Below, piece after piece: positions 1-7,426 of a stretch of DNA of 34,360 nucleotides (positions are counted from its first letter, which is position 1; each line of letters starts with the position of its first letter). Below the pieces are notes generated by a model. The model searched no databases, was not told where the DNA came from, and was given only the letters and a program-made list of their open reading frames with translations. The position numbers were made by a program, and so were the translations under genes. The DNA lies in contig CAIYPF010000201.1 in the NCBI GenBank assembly GCA_903928015.1, forward strand, positions 1 to 34,360, in the 5' to 3' direction. The DNA is from an uncultured Gammaproteobacteria bacterium. Lineage in GTDB: Bacteria > Pseudomonadota > Gammaproteobacteria > Pseudomonadales > UBA5518.

Positions 1-1
1 C

Positions 2-40
2 CGCTGCGCGAAGCGCGGGGGCTGAGCGCTGCGCGAAGCG
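2..40. repeat. 14-bp direct repeat at window edge
   Basis: The 14-mer CGCTGCGCGAAGCG occurs at 2-15 and again at 27-40, just beyond the stop codon of the phosphotransferase gene. The window edge cuts the context, so I cannot tell whether this is the end of a longer intergenic repeat array. No function is assigned. Confidence 0.6.
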
Positions 41-42
41 AG

Positions 43-1413
43 CTACGAAATGGCAGAAGCCCGCGCATGCTCCGCACGCCCCATGGCACCGCGCATAAGC
101 GCGGTATCGCGCACGCTCTGGCGATAGAGATAACCGAGGATCTCCTCGTCCCGCCCCGGATCGGCCTCGCGGACCAGCGCGTCCACGGCACGGATGCCCT
201 CGCGCAGATTGCGCGGGTGCTTGCCGAGAAGACGCCCCATGTCCTCGAGCTCGAGCTGCTCGATCTCGGCGCCGATGGACGCGTGGTTGTGCAGGTGCGT
301 GAGCAGACGCAAGGACATCTGCATGCGGTGCTGCAGGAAAGGATCGACGATGGCGGGCAACTGCTCCCCGGCAAGATTGCTGCGCATCGCCCCGAAGAGC
401 AGATCGACCTGCGGGCGATCAGGCACCGGCAGACGCGGAGCTTCCAGCGTGATGCCCATGGCCTCGGCGATGGCCTCGGCAGTGGCCTTGCGCGACCAGA
501 CCTCCTGCGCGATCCACTCCGCGTGCTCGTCGGCCGGATTCAGCTTCTGCACCACCGGCCCCAGCGCAAGCGCGGTCGTGAACATGCCGATCACGCTGTA
601 ATAGCGGATCTTGTGCAGATCGAGCGCCACCCCGCTTGCTTCGCTGTAGTAACGGAACCAGTCGGGCAGATTGCCGGTGGGATACCACACGTCACGGGTA
701 CGGATATGCGCGAGTTCGCGCATCGGATCGCCGAGATTGGCGAGCTCGAAATCCACCACACCCTGTACACGCTCATCCCGGAACAGGAACTGACCGGGGC
801 CGGTATCGCCCTGCACCAGCACCAGGCGCTCGGGCATGGCGGGCAGGTTGCGGCGCAACCACCCGCAGGCGAAAGTCACCAGCGGCACGGGCTCGACGAT
901 CAGCGGAAAATGCCCGCGCTCCCACACCGCAAGATCGCTGCACACGAGCTCCGTGGCATCGCGCGGCGCATCGAGGCCGATCTCCCTGAACTTCTGCGCC
1001 GGTATCGCGTGCCAGCGCGCCATGACCCGCGCGAAATCCTTCGCCACGGCGTCGCGTTCGGCCGCAGAGGCAATGGTGGTGAAATCGTTCACGCCGGGAA
1101 TGAACTCGAGGATCGCAGCATTGGGGTCGTCGCTGGTGGCGATGACCTCGGGCACCGGAATGCCCTCCTCGCGCAGCAGACGCAGCACCCGTGTTTCGCG
1201 TTGCAGACCGTATTCGCGGGTGAACCCGAAATCCCCTCCGCGATCACCGCGGATGTAGAACTTGCGGCGCTCTCCGCCCGCATCCAGATCGACGAACCAG
1301 CCGGGCCGCCCGCCAGACTCCCTGCCGCCCTGCCGCTGCGAGGCGACGATGCGCGCGCCGAGTGTGCGCTCGGCCCAGGGAAAGACATCGGACTCTGTGA
1401 GCAGCTTGGACAT
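43..1413 (-). CDS. Phosphotransferase family protein (APH/ChoK-type kinase fold)
   Basis: A 456-residue cytoplasmic protein with the aminoglycoside/choline kinase-like fold. The N-lobe has FTREYGLQRETRVL (about 64-77) and PEVIA (88-92). The catalytic loop is VLVQGDTGPGQFLF (198-211), where the usual His-Gly-Asp reads Gln201-Gly-Asp203. The metal-binding segment is GVVDFELANLGDP (218-230) with Asp221. Length and motifs resemble the phosphotransferases often found with acyl-CoA dehydrogenases (ACAD10/11 N-domain type) more than true resistance enzymes, so drug resistance should not be assumed. The substrate is unknown. ATG at 1413 is preceded by GGGAG at good spacing. The gene stands alone: its neighbour upstream on the same strand ends at 1515 about 100 bp away, with a possible sigma-70 promoter in the gap. 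Confidence 0.85.
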   Translation of the reverse strand: MSKLLTESDVFPWAERTLGARIVASQRQGGRESGGRPGWFVDLDAGGERRKFYIRGDRGGDFGFTREYGLQRETRVLRLLREEGIPVPEVIATSDDPNAAILEFIPGVNDFTTIASAAERDAVAKDFARVMARWHAIPAQKFREIGLDAPRDATELVCSDLAVWERGHFPLIVEPVPLVTFACGWLRRNLPAMPERLVLVQGDTGPGQFLFRDERVQGVVDFELANLGDPMRELAHIRTRDVWYPTGNLPDWFRYYSEASGVALDLHKIRYYSVIGMFTTALALGPVVQKLNPADEHAEWIAQEVWSRKATAEAIAEAMGITLEAPRLPVPDRPQVDLLFGAMRSNLAGEQLPAIVDPFLQHRMQMSLRLLTHLHNHASIGAEIEQLELEDMGRLLGKHPRNLREGIRAVDALVREADPGRDEEILGYLYRQSVRDTALMRGAMGRAEHARASAIS

Positions 1414-1455
1414 GCGGCGCTCCCGGGAAGGCGCGCGGAGCTGCGCGCTGCCCGG

Positions 1456-1485
1456 ACTCTAAGCGCGGCGACAAGCGGTTTTCAA
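1456..1485 (-). promoter_or_regulatory. Candidate sigma-70 promoter for the phosphotransferase gene
   Basis: Read on the minus strand, TTGAAA (1485-1480) is followed after 18 bp by TAGAGT (1461-1456), about 43 bp before the ATG at 1413. The -35 is good and the -10 matches at four of six positions. This is by eye only. Confidence 0.35.
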
Positions 1486-1514
1486 TGCTCCGTACGGATG
1501 AAGCGCAGGGCGGG

Positions 1515-2204
1515 TCAGCGCACGGGCAGATAGAACTGCCGTGCCTCGAAGACAAGTTCCGCACCGTCTTCGGACTGCCGTGTCACACCGCGCACCAGCA
1601 GCACGCCTCCGCCACCGACGGTATTGATGGCCTTCTGCTCGAGCTCCGGCGCCGCAGCCGCAGGCGAGAGATCAAGGCCCGTGACGAGACGCTGCCGCGG
1701 GGAATTGAGCGTGTACTCGGTGAAGGAGGGACAGGGCGCCCTGATGCAGACGATGCCGCTGCTCTCGATGCCTGCGTAATGGACCTTGCGCGATTCGCCG
1801 GCGAGCGGCGCGCCCGGACCGGCCGCGCGCCAGGCAGCGACCACGCTGAAATAACCGAGGTTCAGGTTCACGCCGCCCGCACCGGAATACGCGCGGGGGC
1901 GCAGGCTGCCGCGCACCAGCAGGGCGGCGTTGGTGTCGAAGAGAGTCTGGGGCGCTCGCTCGAGTTCGGCGACATAGCACTCGGACCGCGCCTTGCCGTC
2001 GGCGCAGACGGTGAGGGGCTGGTTCACGCGCTTCAGCCAGAATCCGCCGCAGACGGGAGATGCACACTTGCGCATGTCGTAGCGCAATTCGAAGTAGCCG
2101 CTTTGCCGGAACTCCGGCCCCCATGGCGCTGGCGCGGCACATACGGACGCGACCGGCACTGCCGCGGCCAGAAGGGCAAAGAACGCTGCTTTGAGGAATC
2201 GCAT
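1515..2204 (-). CDS. Exported cysteine-containing protein, DUF6748-like, internally duplicated
   Basis: A 229-residue protein. ATG 2204 is chosen because it opens a clean signal peptide (MRFLKAAFFALLAAAVPVASVCA) and has GGAG upstream; longer in-frame extensions run through the promoter. The mature part has DMRKCASPVCGGFW (43-56) and a CADG...CYVA segment, which I associate with DUF6748 proteins of unknown function. It looks duplicated: Cys47-x4-Cys52, then Asn61, then ALLVRG (94-99) is matched by Cys153-x4-Cys158, Asn167 and VLLVRG (201-206), an offset of about 106 residues. Paired cysteines suggest disulfides in the periplasm or outside the cell. A strong ECF-type promoter lies at 2245-2271. 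It is divergent from the exported protein at 2356, and the two promoters are back to back, so both are probably co-regulated. Confidence 0.8.
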   Translation of the reverse strand: MRFLKAAFFALLAAAVPVASVCAAPAPWGPEFRQSGYFELRYDMRKCASPVCGGFWLKRVNQPLTVCADGKARSECYVAELERAPQTLFDTNAALLVRGSLRPRAYSGAGGVNLNLGYFSVVAAWRAAGPGAPLAGESRKVHYAGIESSGIVCIRAPCPSFTEYTLNSPRQRLVTGLDLSPAAAAPELEQKAINTVGGGGVLLVRGVTRQSEDGAELVFEARQFYLPVR

Positions 2205-2244
2205 TGCTGTCGGTCTCCGCACACTGGTTGTCTCTGATGGAGAA

Positions 2245-2271
2245 ACACGCCAGGAAACGACATAAGGTTCC
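2245..2271 (-). promoter_or_regulatory. ECF-type promoter, GGAACC-N17-GTGT (copy 1)
   Basis: On the minus strand GGAACC (2271-2266), a 17-bp spacer and GTGT (2248-2245), preceded by GC. Forty bases lie between GTGT and the ATG at 2204. Spacer positions 10 (T), 12-13 (CC) and 17 (C) are the same as in the other three copies in this window. GGAAC is the typical -35 core of ECF sigma promoters. It is arranged back to back with copy 2 at 2291-2317. Confidence 0.75.
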
Positions 2272-2290
2272 ATCCCGCCACAGCCCCGCG

Positions 2291-2317
2291 GGAACCATTC
2301 CCGGCTTCCCGGCGTGT
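2291..2317 (+). promoter_or_regulatory. ECF-type promoter, GGAACC-N17-GTGT (copy 2)
   Basis: GGAACC at 2291-2296, a 17-bp spacer, GTGT at 2314-2317 in the context GGCGTGTATG. Thirty-eight bases separate it from the ATG at 2356. It shares the T at spacer position 10, CC at 12-13 and C at 17 with the other copies. It drives the exported protein at 2356-2814. Confidence 0.75.
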
Positions 2318-2355
2318 ATGGAGAAGTGCCTTCTACCACCACGCCGGGAGCGACC

Positions 2356-2814
2356 ATGCGATCACTTGCCTTCACGGCCCTGCTGACGGCGCTTGCCCCC
2401 GCCCTCGCGAGTGCCGAAGTACTGCTGGAGCGTTTCAATGCTTCCGGCGAAATGCTCCCGGAAATGAGTTCCTCCACCGTCTGCACGATCACGGATACCG
2501 GACAGTTGGAGACTGACTACACCGCCGGCGGCAACCTGCGATCACATCGCGTCCAGCAACTGCAGTTGTCGCTGACCGCGCTGCGCACGACCATCGCCGA
2601 GGCGCAGAAGGGGGAGTTGGCGTCCGTGGACCCCTTTCCCGTCGATGGCCCCACGCTCCGTTACCGCGCGTTGCGGCATTTCGCCGATGGACGCGAGGTC
2701 GAGGTCATCCTGTGGGAGGAAAACGGCGGATCGGGGCGCAAGCAGATGAACACCTCGCCCGCTGCAACCCGGCTCAGGCGCTTCATCGACATGAACTGCG
2801 GCCCCCAGAACTGA
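2356..2814 (+). CDS. Small exported protein of unknown function
   Basis: A 152-residue protein; I do not recognise the family. ATG 2356 follows GGAG with 5-bp spacing and opens a signal peptide (MRSLAFTALLTALAPALASA, cleavage before EVLL). An in-frame GTG at 2314 exists but falls inside the promoter -10, so it is not the start. The mature part is mixed charged and polar, about 130 residues, with two cysteines (Cys43 and Cys148) that could form one disulfide joining the two ends. There is no membrane segment after the signal, so it is probably periplasmic. It is divergent from the DUF6748-like gene, with matching ECF-type promoters, and convergent with the acyl-CoA ligase, whose stop is 16 bp away. 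Confidence 0.75.
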   Translation: MRSLAFTALLTALAPALASAEVLLERFNASGEMLPEMSSSTVCTITDTGQLETDYTAGGNLRSHRVQQLQLSLTALRTTIAEAQKGELASVDPFPVDGPTLRYRALRHFADGREVEVILWEENGGSGRKQMNTSPAATRLRRFIDMNCGPQN

Positions 2815-2830
2815 GCACGGCGCGCAGCAC

Positions 2831-4414
2831 TCAGATCTGCCGCCCGCGCCCCGCCCAGTAGGGCGCCCGTATCCGCGCACGCAACGCCTTGCCCGCCTCC
2901 GAGCGCGGCAAACGCGGCACGAAATCCACCGCGCGCGGCCACTTCTGCTTCGCGATGCGGCCTTCGCAGAAGGCGATCAACGATTGCCGGCAGGCCTCAT
3001 CCGGCGCGTGGCCCGGCAGCAGTTCCACCACCGCCGTCAGCACCTCGCCGAGATCCGCGTGCGGCGTACCCACGCAAGCCACATCTGCCACGGCAGGATG
3101 CAGCGCCAGCACATCATCGACTTCCTGCGGGTAGATGTTCACGCCACCCGAAATCACGACCTCTGCGCTGCGACCGCTCAGGAAGAGGTATCCGTCGGCG
3201 TCCAGATAACCGGTATCGCCGGCGGTGAAATAGCCCTCGCACTGCACGGCGGCGGTTTTCTGCGGATCGCGGAAGTACTCGAAGCTGCTGCCCGGCGGGT
3301 TGACGAGATACACACCGCCCGTCTCTCCAGCGGGCAGTTGCCGGCCCGACTCGTCGAGGATGCGCACCTGCCCCGGCGCGGGGCGACCCACAGTGCCGGG
3401 CTTCTGCAACCACTCCTCCGGGCCCACCAGTGTTCCCGGCCCTTCTGTGCCCGCGAACATTTCCCAGAGAATGGGGCCGAACCAGTCGAGCATGCGGCGC
3501 TTGGTTTCCACCGGGCAGGGCGCCGCACCGTGGATCAGGAAGCGCAGGCTGGAGATGTCGTGTGCCACGCGCGTCTCCTCCGGCAACTGCAGCAGGCGGT
3601 TGAACATGGTGGGTACGCAGAAGGTGTGCGTGATGCGGTGCTCTTCGATCAGCGCGAGCATGCGCCCGGGCTCCCAGCCGTCCATCAGCACCGTGCCGAT
3701 GCCCGCCGTGAGTGGCGTGTTGAGGCACAAACCGAAGGGCCCTGCGTGATAGAGCGGGCCGGTGGCGAGGGCACGGTCAGTGCCGCCCTCCGGATCGAAA
3801 CGGAACACCGCGGTGAGGATCTCCTGCATCTGCGCGGCCGCTGCAGGGTCGGGCTGGCGACGGAACACGCCCTTCGGCCGTCCCGTGGTGCCCGAGGTGT
3901 AGAGCATGGTGCTGCCGAGCGAGGGATCGGGAATATCCGCGCCATCCATGCCCGCGAGTGCGTCTTCCCAGGCCATGTAGCCCGACTGCGTGGCACCGAT
4001 CGACACGCGCAAGGCCAGCGCCGGCGCGGCTGCCGCCGCTGAAGCAGCAGCGGCCGCGCGCTCGTCCAGAAACAGCGCACGGGCCTCGCAATCGGCCACG
4101 ATCCAGGCGATTTCCTCCACCGAGAGGTGCCAGTTCACCGGCGTGAGCCGCAAGCCGCTGCGGTGCGCGGCAAAGCGCACCACGGCAAATTCCATGCGGT
4201 TGCCGCACACCAGCGCCAGCGCATCGCCCGCCACCAGGCCCGCAGCACGCAAGCGCCGTGCGAGTCGGTTGGAGAGCGCATTCAGCGTGGCGAAGTCCAT
4301 CTCGCCCCGATCGCTCCACAGCGCGATGCGGGCGGGGTCGGCGGCGGCGATGGCGGCGATTTCCATGCCTTCGGGTGCGCGGGCACAGGCTGCGGCGAAG
4401 AGACTCACCGTCAT
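2831..4414 (-). CDS. AMP-forming acyl-CoA ligase (FadD-like)
   Basis: A 527-residue member of the ANL superfamily, activating a carboxylic acid to its CoA thioester through an acyl-adenylate. Visible motifs in order: P-loop LYTSGTTGRPKG (171-182), LYHAGPFG (221-228), the adenine-binding EMFAGTEG (318-325), TAGDTGYLDADGYLFLSGR (397-415) with the conserved Asp400, the hinge and A8 region ISGGVNIYPQEVDDVL (421-436), and the C-terminal LPRSEAGKALR carrying the catalytic Lys509. All key residues are present. ATG 4414 overlaps the stop of the upstream hydratase gene by 4 bp (ATGA), which supports this start over a longer reading and suggests coupled translation. It is the last gene of the dehydrogenase-hydratase-ligase operon. 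The acyl substrate is not predictable from motifs. Confidence 0.92.
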   Translation of the reverse strand: MTVSLFAAACARAPEGMEIAAIAAADPARIALWSDRGEMDFATLNALSNRLARRLRAAGLVAGDALALVCGNRMEFAVVRFAAHRSGLRLTPVNWHLSVEEIAWIVADCEARALFLDERAAAAASAAAAAPALALRVSIGATQSGYMAWEDALAGMDGADIPDPSLGSTMLYTSGTTGRPKGVFRRQPDPAAAAQMQEILTAVFRFDPEGGTDRALATGPLYHAGPFGLCLNTPLTAGIGTVLMDGWEPGRMLALIEEHRITHTFCVPTMFNRLLQLPEETRVAHDISSLRFLIHGAAPCPVETKRRMLDWFGPILWEMFAGTEGPGTLVGPEEWLQKPGTVGRPAPGQVRILDESGRQLPAGETGGVYLVNPPGSSFEYFRDPQKTAAVQCEGYFTAGDTGYLDADGYLFLSGRSAEVVISGGVNIYPQEVDDVLALHPAVADVACVGTPHADLGEVLTAVVELLPGHAPDEACRQSLIAFCEGRIAKQKWPRAVDFVPRLPRSEAGKALRARIRAPYWAGRGRQI

Positions 4415-5217
4415 TCCCCGCGGAACACGGGCGGGCGCTTTTCCTTGAAGGCGCGCGGCCCCTCGCGGGCGTCCTTGCTCATCATGACGCCGGCGGATTC
4501 GCGGGCTTCGAGATCGAAGGCATCGGCCCAGCGCTCGGTGTGGCTCTCGAGCACCGTGCGCTTGATCGCAGCAAGCGCGAGCGGGCCGTTGGCAGCAATG
4601 CGCGCGGCGAGCGCCTCGGCGCGCGCGAGCAGTTCGCCGCCATCGACCACCTCGCTCACCAGCCCCCAACCGAGTGCGGTCTGCGCGTCGATCGGCTCGC
4701 CCGTCATCAACAAGCGCATGGCATGCGCGTAAGGCAACTGCCGCGCGAGACGCACCATGGAACCGCCACCGGGCACGATGCCCATCTTCGGCTCCGGCAG
4801 GCCGAACTCAGCGTGACGCGCGGCGATGCGCACATCGGTGGCCTGCAGCAACTCGCAACCGCCACCTAGCGCGCGCCCGTTCACGGCGCAGACCACGGGC
4901 TTGTACAACGGCTCGCCCTTCAGCAACACACGATCGGCGATCGCAGGATCCGAGAGCAGGCGGCGCTCGATATCGTCTGCGGGTTCGCGGGCACCGGTCC
5001 ACAGCGGGATCAGTCCGCCGAGATCGCCACCACAGCAGAAATCCCGCTCACCGCTGCCGGTCAGCACTGCCACGCGGATGCTGCCGTCGTTGCGCACATC
5101 CTCCCAGGCATCGGCCAATTCCACGAATGCGCGCGGCCCGAGCACATTGCGTGCCTCGGGACGGTTGATCGTGATCCACGCGACCGCGCCGCGCCGCTCG
5201 AAAAGAACATCGCTCAT
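4411..5217 (-). CDS. Enoyl-CoA hydratase/isomerase (crotonase family)
   Basis: A 268-residue crotonase-fold protein that probably adds water across an enoyl-CoA double bond. The oxyanion hole comes from CCGGDL (61-66) and NGRALGGG (113-120). Both acid/base glutamates of true hydratases are present: Glu122 in GGGCEL and Glu142 in FGLPEPKMGIVPGGGS. Having both favours a hydratase over an isomerase or hydrolase. Length is typical. It lies 10 bp after the PQQ dehydrogenase and overlaps the ligase start by 4 bp, so the three genes are one transcript. Role in context: a beta-oxidation-like step on the CoA ester made by the neighbouring ligase. Confidence 0.92.
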   Translation of the reverse strand: MSDVLFERRGAVAWITINRPEARNVLGPRAFVELADAWEDVRNDGSIRVAVLTGSGERDFCCGGDLGGLIPLWTGAREPADDIERRLLSDPAIADRVLLKGEPLYKPVVCAVNGRALGGGCELLQATDVRIAARHAEFGLPEPKMGIVPGGGSMVRLARQLPYAHAMRLLMTGEPIDAQTALGWGLVSEVVDGGELLARAEALAARIAANGPLALAAIKRTVLESHTERWADAFDLEARESAGVMMSKDAREGPRAFKEKRPPVFRGE

Positions 5218-5227
5218 GGGCTTTTCC

Positions 5228-7273
5228 TCAGTGCGCCGCCGGCGCGCTCATCGCCTGCTTGTGCTGGTTGGCTTTCCAGATCAGGAAATCGTGAATCGCC
5301 TGCGCACCGCCGGCATCGAGTTGCTCCCGGAATTGCGGCATGCCACGTTCGACACGCGCGCCGCCCAGCACGATGCCCGCGAACTCGCGGTGCGTCTGCG
5401 CGCTCATGTAGTCGAGATCCGGCACGCCGCCGGCGCCACTGCCATGGCAGAGACCGCAGTGCTCGGAAAACAGCAGCAGCCCGCGCATGACCTGCTCCAT
5501 CGGGGCCGTGGCGGGCGGAGGATCGAGAGTGCGCTGCTGGCGCTCCGGCGGCGTCAGTACGCCCTTCGCGTCCAGCGCGTAGACGGCGATGCGGTTGGGG
5601 TTCTTCAGGCCCGCGGCCGCGGTGCCGTCCGGGAAGATAGTGCCCAGTGCGCCGCCCCAGCCCACGCCCACCGCAAGGTACTGCCGCCCGTCGACCTCAT
5701 AGCTCACGGGGCCGCCCGGAACGCCGGAGTAAATCGGCGTTTCCCAGAGCACGCGGCCGTCATCGTCTGCATAGGCCACCAGCCGTCCTTCGGTGGCGCC
5801 CTGGAACACCAGACCGCCCGCCGTGGCCAGGGTGCCGCCGTTGGCGGGCACTTTCTGTTCCACCTGCCAGGCGCGCTTGCCGCGCGCGATGTCCCAGGCG
5901 ATCAGCGAGCCGCGGGTATTGCGCTGCACCTCGGCGTACAGGCTCATGTCGGTGGACATCGGGCGCAGGTCCTGTCCGGTGCTCATGCGTCGGCTGCCGT
6001 TGCCGAAACGCGCGGCCGGATCCAGCGCATAGACCGAGGGAAACTGCAGTTCGCTGAAGTAGAGGTATCCCGTGCGCGGGCTGAACGACACCGGATGCCA
6101 GTTGTGGCCGCCCACCATTCCCGGATAGAGCATCACGGGCTTGCCGCTCTTGCTGTAATCGGCCTCGGGGTTCTCGATGGGGCGGCCGGTCTTCAGGTCG
6201 TAGCCTTTGGCCCAGGTCACCTTGGTGAAGGGCTCGGCGGAGAGCAACTTGCCGTTGCTGCGATCGAGCACGTAGACGAAGCCGTGCTTGGGCACCTGCA
6301 CCAGCAGCTTGCGCATCTTGCCGTCGATCGGCAGGTCGACGAGTGTCAGCTGCGTGGTGGCGGGGTAGTCCCATTGCTCGCCGGGCGCGAGCTGGAAATG
6401 CCACACGTACTCGCCCGTATCAGGGCGCAGCGCCACGATCGAGGAGATGAACAGATTGTCGCCGCCACCCGGACTGCGCAGCCCGCGCGGCCAGGGCGAG
6501 CCGTTGCCCACGCCGATGTAGAGCAGATCGAGATCCGGATCCCAGGACATGGCGTCCCACACCGTGCCGCCACCGCCCCACTCCGTGAAGCGCGTGCCGC
6601 TCCATGTCTTCGCGGCCATGGCCATAGCCGCGTTTTCCGCAGGTTTGGCGGGATCTCCCGGCACCGTGAAGAAGCGCCACACCAGCGCACCGGTGTCGGC
6701 ATCGTAGGCCGAGACATAGCCACGCACGCCCATGTCTGCGCCACCGTTGCCGATCAGCACCTTGCCCTTCACCACGCGCGGCGCGCCGGTGATGGTGTAA
6801 GGGCGCGTCGTGTCGACGATGGTCTGCGCGCTCCAGAGGGTCTTGCCGGTTTTCGCATCCAGCGCGATCAGACGGCCGTCGAGCGTGCCTGCGTAGAGCC
6901 GCCCCTTCGAGGCGGCAAGACCGCGGTTCACCACACCACAGCAGGCGCTCGCCGCGCTTGTGCGGTCGACCTTCGGGTCGAAGGTCCAGACCGGCGTGCC
7001 ACGCGCGGCATCGAAGGCGTAGACCACGCTCCACGCGCCCGTCACGTACATCACGCCGTCGATCACCAGCGGCGTGGACTCGAGACCACGCTCGTGCTCG
7101 AGGGTCTGTGTCCACGCAAGGCCGAGGCGAGCCACCGTGGACGTGTTGATCTGTTCCAGCAGGCTGAAACGCTGCTCGCCCGGCGTGCGCCCGTAGGCAG
7201 CCCAGTCGCTGCGGTCATCGGCAAGACCCGCCGCGGCGAAAACCAGCAACAGCACACCCGCAAGACCGCGCAT
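5228..7273 (-). CDS. PQQ-dependent alcohol dehydrogenase with C-terminal cytochrome c (quinohaemoprotein, type II)
   Basis: A 681-residue periplasmic enzyme: signal peptide (1-18), eight-bladed PQQ propeller (about 22-570), then a single cytochrome c domain with CGLCH (606-610) and a likely axial ligand Met645 in RGMPQF. Type II features are the vicinal disulfide Cys111-Cys112 that stacks on PQQ, repeated W-docking segments such as DAKTGKTLW, Asn257 in GVGNGSPW, and the catalytic Asp302 in QWDYPAT. The position two residues after the catalytic Asp is Pro, not the Asp of lanthanide-dependent enzymes, so calcium is expected. The Ca-binding Glu of relatives reads Asp180 (GNGGADMGVRG). It oxidises an alcohol, passing electrons from PQQ to haem. 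ATG 7273 has a GAGGGTGG ribosome site. It heads the operon with the hydratase and ligase and is divergent from an MFS gene. Confidence 0.93.
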   Translation of the reverse strand: MRGLAGVLLLVFAAAGLADDRSDWAAYGRTPGEQRFSLLEQINTSTVARLGLAWTQTLEHERGLESTPLVIDGVMYVTGAWSVVYAFDAARGTPVWTFDPKVDRTSAASACCGVVNRGLAASKGRLYAGTLDGRLIALDAKTGKTLWSAQTIVDTTRPYTITGAPRVVKGKVLIGNGGADMGVRGYVSAYDADTGALVWRFFTVPGDPAKPAENAAMAMAAKTWSGTRFTEWGGGGTVWDAMSWDPDLDLLYIGVGNGSPWPRGLRSPGGGDNLFISSIVALRPDTGEYVWHFQLAPGEQWDYPATTQLTLVDLPIDGKMRKLLVQVPKHGFVYVLDRSNGKLLSAEPFTKVTWAKGYDLKTGRPIENPEADYSKSGKPVMLYPGMVGGHNWHPVSFSPRTGYLYFSELQFPSVYALDPAARFGNGSRRMSTGQDLRPMSTDMSLYAEVQRNTRGSLIAWDIARGKRAWQVEQKVPANGGTLATAGGLVFQGATEGRLVAYADDDGRVLWETPIYSGVPGGPVSYEVDGRQYLAVGVGWGGALGTIFPDGTAAAGLKNPNRIAVYALDAKGVLTPPERQQRTLDPPPATAPMEQVMRGLLLFSEHCGLCHGSGAGGVPDLDYMSAQTHREFAGIVLGGARVERGMPQFREQLDAGGAQAIHDFLIWKANQHKQAMSAPAAH

Positions 7274-7426
7274 AAGCCACCCTCACACAACACGACACGC
7301 CAACATGTGAGCGATGGTAATCCCTGCACGGGCCCCGCTCGCGCGCAGCGTGTGACCATCCGGAAAGATTTTTGGCACGCAGGCTTCCGCCTCCGCTAGC
7401 ATCCGCCCATACCAGGGAGACACAAC
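7274..7426. promoter_or_regulatory. Divergent control region between dehydrogenase operon and MFS gene
   Basis: A 153-bp region must hold promoters for both directions. I see an imperfectly supported inverted repeat, CTCACA (7282-7287) and TGTGAG (7306-7311), near the dehydrogenase start, and TTGGCA (7372-7377) 17 bp before GCTAGC on the MFS side. Neither is strong. No regulator gene lies next to this operon. Confidence 0.3.

Noticed and set aside
654..680. GGAACC-N17-GTGG inside the phosphotransferase gene
   Set aside because: It resembles the ECF motif, but the -10 is GTGG and the spacer lacks CC at 12-13. It lies within a coding region, antisense, with no gene after it.
67..1533. Long plus-strand open frame opposite the phosphotransferase gene
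   Set aside because: It is the antisense reading of a gene with clear kinase motifs. High GC keeps opposite frames open, its composition is Arg/Ala/His-rich, and it has no recognisable domain.
7371..7390. Possible sigma-54 promoter (TTGGCAC) before the MFS gene
   Set aside because: The -24 half fits, but the GC of the -12 half is missing at the required distance.
4826..7399. 857-codon plus-strand frame opposite the PQQ dehydrogenase
   Set aside because: It lies opposite a gene with complete motifs, shows the Arg/His/Gly-rich antisense composition, and has no domain or ribosome site.
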